This document shows positions 62,904 to 64,000 of a stretch of DNA of 64,000 nt, in pieces. Under the pieces are notes generated by a model. The model saw only the letters and a list, made by a program, of their open reading frames with translations, was not told the origin of the DNA and searched no databases. Position 1 is the first letter of the stretch. Each line of letters begins with the position of its first letter. The stretch spans positions 35,208 through 99,207 of the forward strand of contig NZ_JAJCIA010000011.1 of assembly GCF_020554845.1 (NCBI RefSeq). The letters run 5' to 3'. The position numbers were made by a program, and so were the translations under genes. The stretch comes from Blautia faecis. Its GTDB lineage: Bacteria > Bacillota > Clostridia > Lachnospirales > Lachnospiraceae.

Positions 62904-63743
62904 ATGATTGAAATAGGAAAAAAACAGAAGCTTATTGTGGCAAAGACCGTAGATTTCGGTGTTTACCTTGCAGAAGATAAAAATGCAGGCCAGGAAGACA
63001 GAGTACTTCTTCCAGCCAAACAGGTTCCGGAAGGAACCAGAGAGGGCGATGCACTGGATGCATTTATTTACAAGGATTCCAGGGACCGTCTTATTGCAAC
63101 CACCAGAGAACCACTTCTTCAGGTTGGACAGACTGCTGTTCTGAAAGTGCTTCAGGTAACCAAGATCGGTGCATTCCTGGATTGGGGCTTAGAGAAAGAC
63201 CTGCTCCTTCCATACCATGAGCAGACCAGCCGTGTGCGGGAAGGACAGGAGTGCCTGGTAGCCCTTTATGTAGATAAGAGCAGCCGTCTCTGCGCCACCA
63301 TGAAGGTATACCATTACCTTTCTACCAGAACCCCATATGTAACAGGTGATTCCGTAAAAGGGCGTGTCTACGAGATCAGCGATCGTTTCGGTGTTTTTGT
63401 AGCTGTTGATGACAAATATTCCGCCCTGATCCCAGCCAGAGAAGCCAGCGGCAAATACCGCCCGGGCGAAGTCCTCGACCTTCGCGTTTCCGAGGTGAAA
63501 GAGGATGGCAAGATGAACGTCACAGACCGTCAGAAAGCCTACATCCAGATTAACGAAGATGCCGAGAGCGTCCTTAGCATAATCGAAGAATTCGCCGGCG
63601 TCCTCCCCTTCGATGACAAAGCCTCACCAGAAGTGATCAAACGCGAATTCGGTCTCAGCAAGAATGCCTTTAAACGTGCTGTGGGACACCTTCTGAAAGA
63701 AGGTAAAATTGAGATTAAGGACAAACGCATCTACAAGAAATAA
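62904..63743 (+). CDS. cvfB: CvfB-like S1 RNA-binding protein
   Basis: A 279-residue protein of the CvfB family. Three S1-type RNA-binding domains can be traced (IEIGKKQKLIVAKTVDFGVYLAED; VGQTAVLKVLQVTKIGAFLDWGLEKDLLLPY; VTGDSVKGRVYEISDRFGVFVAVDD), followed by a winged-helix domain at the C-terminus (LPFDDKASPEVIKREFGLSKNAFKRAVGHLLKEGKIEIKD). CvfB affects virulence and RNA metabolism in staphylococci. TTAAGGAG precedes the ATG; it is monocistronic and ends at a strong terminator. Confidence 0.9.
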   Translation: MIEIGKKQKLIVAKTVDFGVYLAEDKNAGQEDRVLLPAKQVPEGTREGDALDAFIYKDSRDRLIATTREPLLQVGQTAVLKVLQVTKIGAFLDWGLEKDLLLPYHEQTSRVREGQECLVALYVDKSSRLCATMKVYHYLSTRTPYVTGDSVKGRVYEISDRFGVFVAVDDKYSALIPAREASGKYRPGEVLDLRVSEVKEDGKMNVTDRQKAYIQINEDAESVLSIIEEFAGVLPFDDKASPEVIKREFGLSKNAFKRAVGHLLKEGKIEIKDKRIYKK

Positions 63744-63783
63744 TGGAATCTGATACACCCTTTATTGGAAAATAATAAAACCT

Positions 63784-63827
63784 GCATACCATATTGGAAT
63801 ACCCGAATATGGTATGCTGTTTTTTTC
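63784..63827 (+). terminator. Terminator after cvfB
   Basis: GCATACCATATT pairs perfectly with AATATGGTATGC, followed by TGTTTTTTTC. Confidence 0.9.
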
Positions 63828-64000
63828 TCTAAAACACGAACGGGTGTTTACCGGGGCTTGAACTTGTGTTAAACTATTTATTAATCATACTTGCTATTTA
63901 ATGTGTTGGGAGGGTAAAAAGTTTTTCAGGAGGGACGCATTTGGGCAATGTGTATTACTCACTCGCCGGCGCAACGCTCCAGCGAACTAATCGCTAACTG
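63828..64000. other. Right edge, no gene seen
   Basis: CAGGAGGGACGCATTTGGGC contains a ribosome site followed by a TTG, but that frame stops after about 19 codons. A weak promoter-like TTGAAC...TTAATC occurs at 63859-63890. The next gene must start beyond the window. Confidence 0.3.

Noticed and set aside
63941..64000. Start of a gene at the right edge
   Set aside because: The frame after the GGAGGG site stops after about 19 codons.

Overview
The window reads as chromosome of a gut-type Lachnospiraceae bacterium (Blautia-like; inferred from gene families, LytTR/GHKL two-component pairs, AT-biased codon use and BspA/Pro-Thr surface proteins, not from a marker gene). It is dominated by small carbohydrate-uptake loci, each with its own regulator, separated by strong intrinsic terminators and by degenerate copies of a short palindromic repeat.

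Left region (1-12685): a 12.6 kb stretch lies between an intact tRNA-Gln(CTG) gene at 12614-12685 (minus strand) and a 39-base direct repeat of the 3' part of that tRNA at the very start of the window. That is the footprint of an integrative element, although no integrase is visible. Inside are a MntA/HepT-type toxin-antitoxin pair whose HepT end is replaced, a YesM/YesN two-component system directly upstream of a sugar ABC importer (binding protein and two permeases, no ATPase) and a GH2 glycosidase, an IS1182-type transposase remnant inside a broken gene, and a Phd/ParE-type toxin-antitoxin pair.

13-23.4 kb: pncB, then a decayed area. A LytTR response regulator and a GHKL kinase are fused by a deletion, and a membrane-anchored GH3 enzyme has lost its N-terminal half. 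Next come a two-gene unit (secreted protein plus a YugP-type membrane 'protease' lacking HExxH), an intact GHKL kinase/LytTR pair, and a HipA-like kinase with a small downstream partner.

23.5-38.5 kb: a 1624-residue secreted protein with a HExxH...E metallopeptidase signature, Ig-like domains, a Pro-Thr repeat and BspA-type LRRs; GH32 fructosidase, MATE exporter, a frameshifted GHKL kinase and a COG0523 GTPase; guanine deaminase behind a purine riboswitch; acyl-ACP thioesterase, a Gfo/Idh oxidoreductase and araD.

38.5-46.5 kb: a xylo-oligosaccharide locus, with GH3 beta-xylosidase and its ABC importer on the minus strand, a divergent AraC regulator, and an esterase.

46.5-58.5 kb: a coiled-coil protein of 7-residue repeats; a decayed duplicate of an SPFH/ribbon-helix-helix gene pair and, 8 kb on, its intact version; and between them the least familiar unit, a GntR-controlled RbsABC-type importer with an FG-GAP-like protein and a UlaG-like lactonase. 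The GntR gene and the importer share a TTGTATACAA palindrome.

58.5-64 kb: glycerate kinase, a remnant of an Rpn-type protein, a polar amino-acid ABC importer preceded by a promoter that runs almost at once into a terminator, and a CvfB-like S1 RNA-binding protein.
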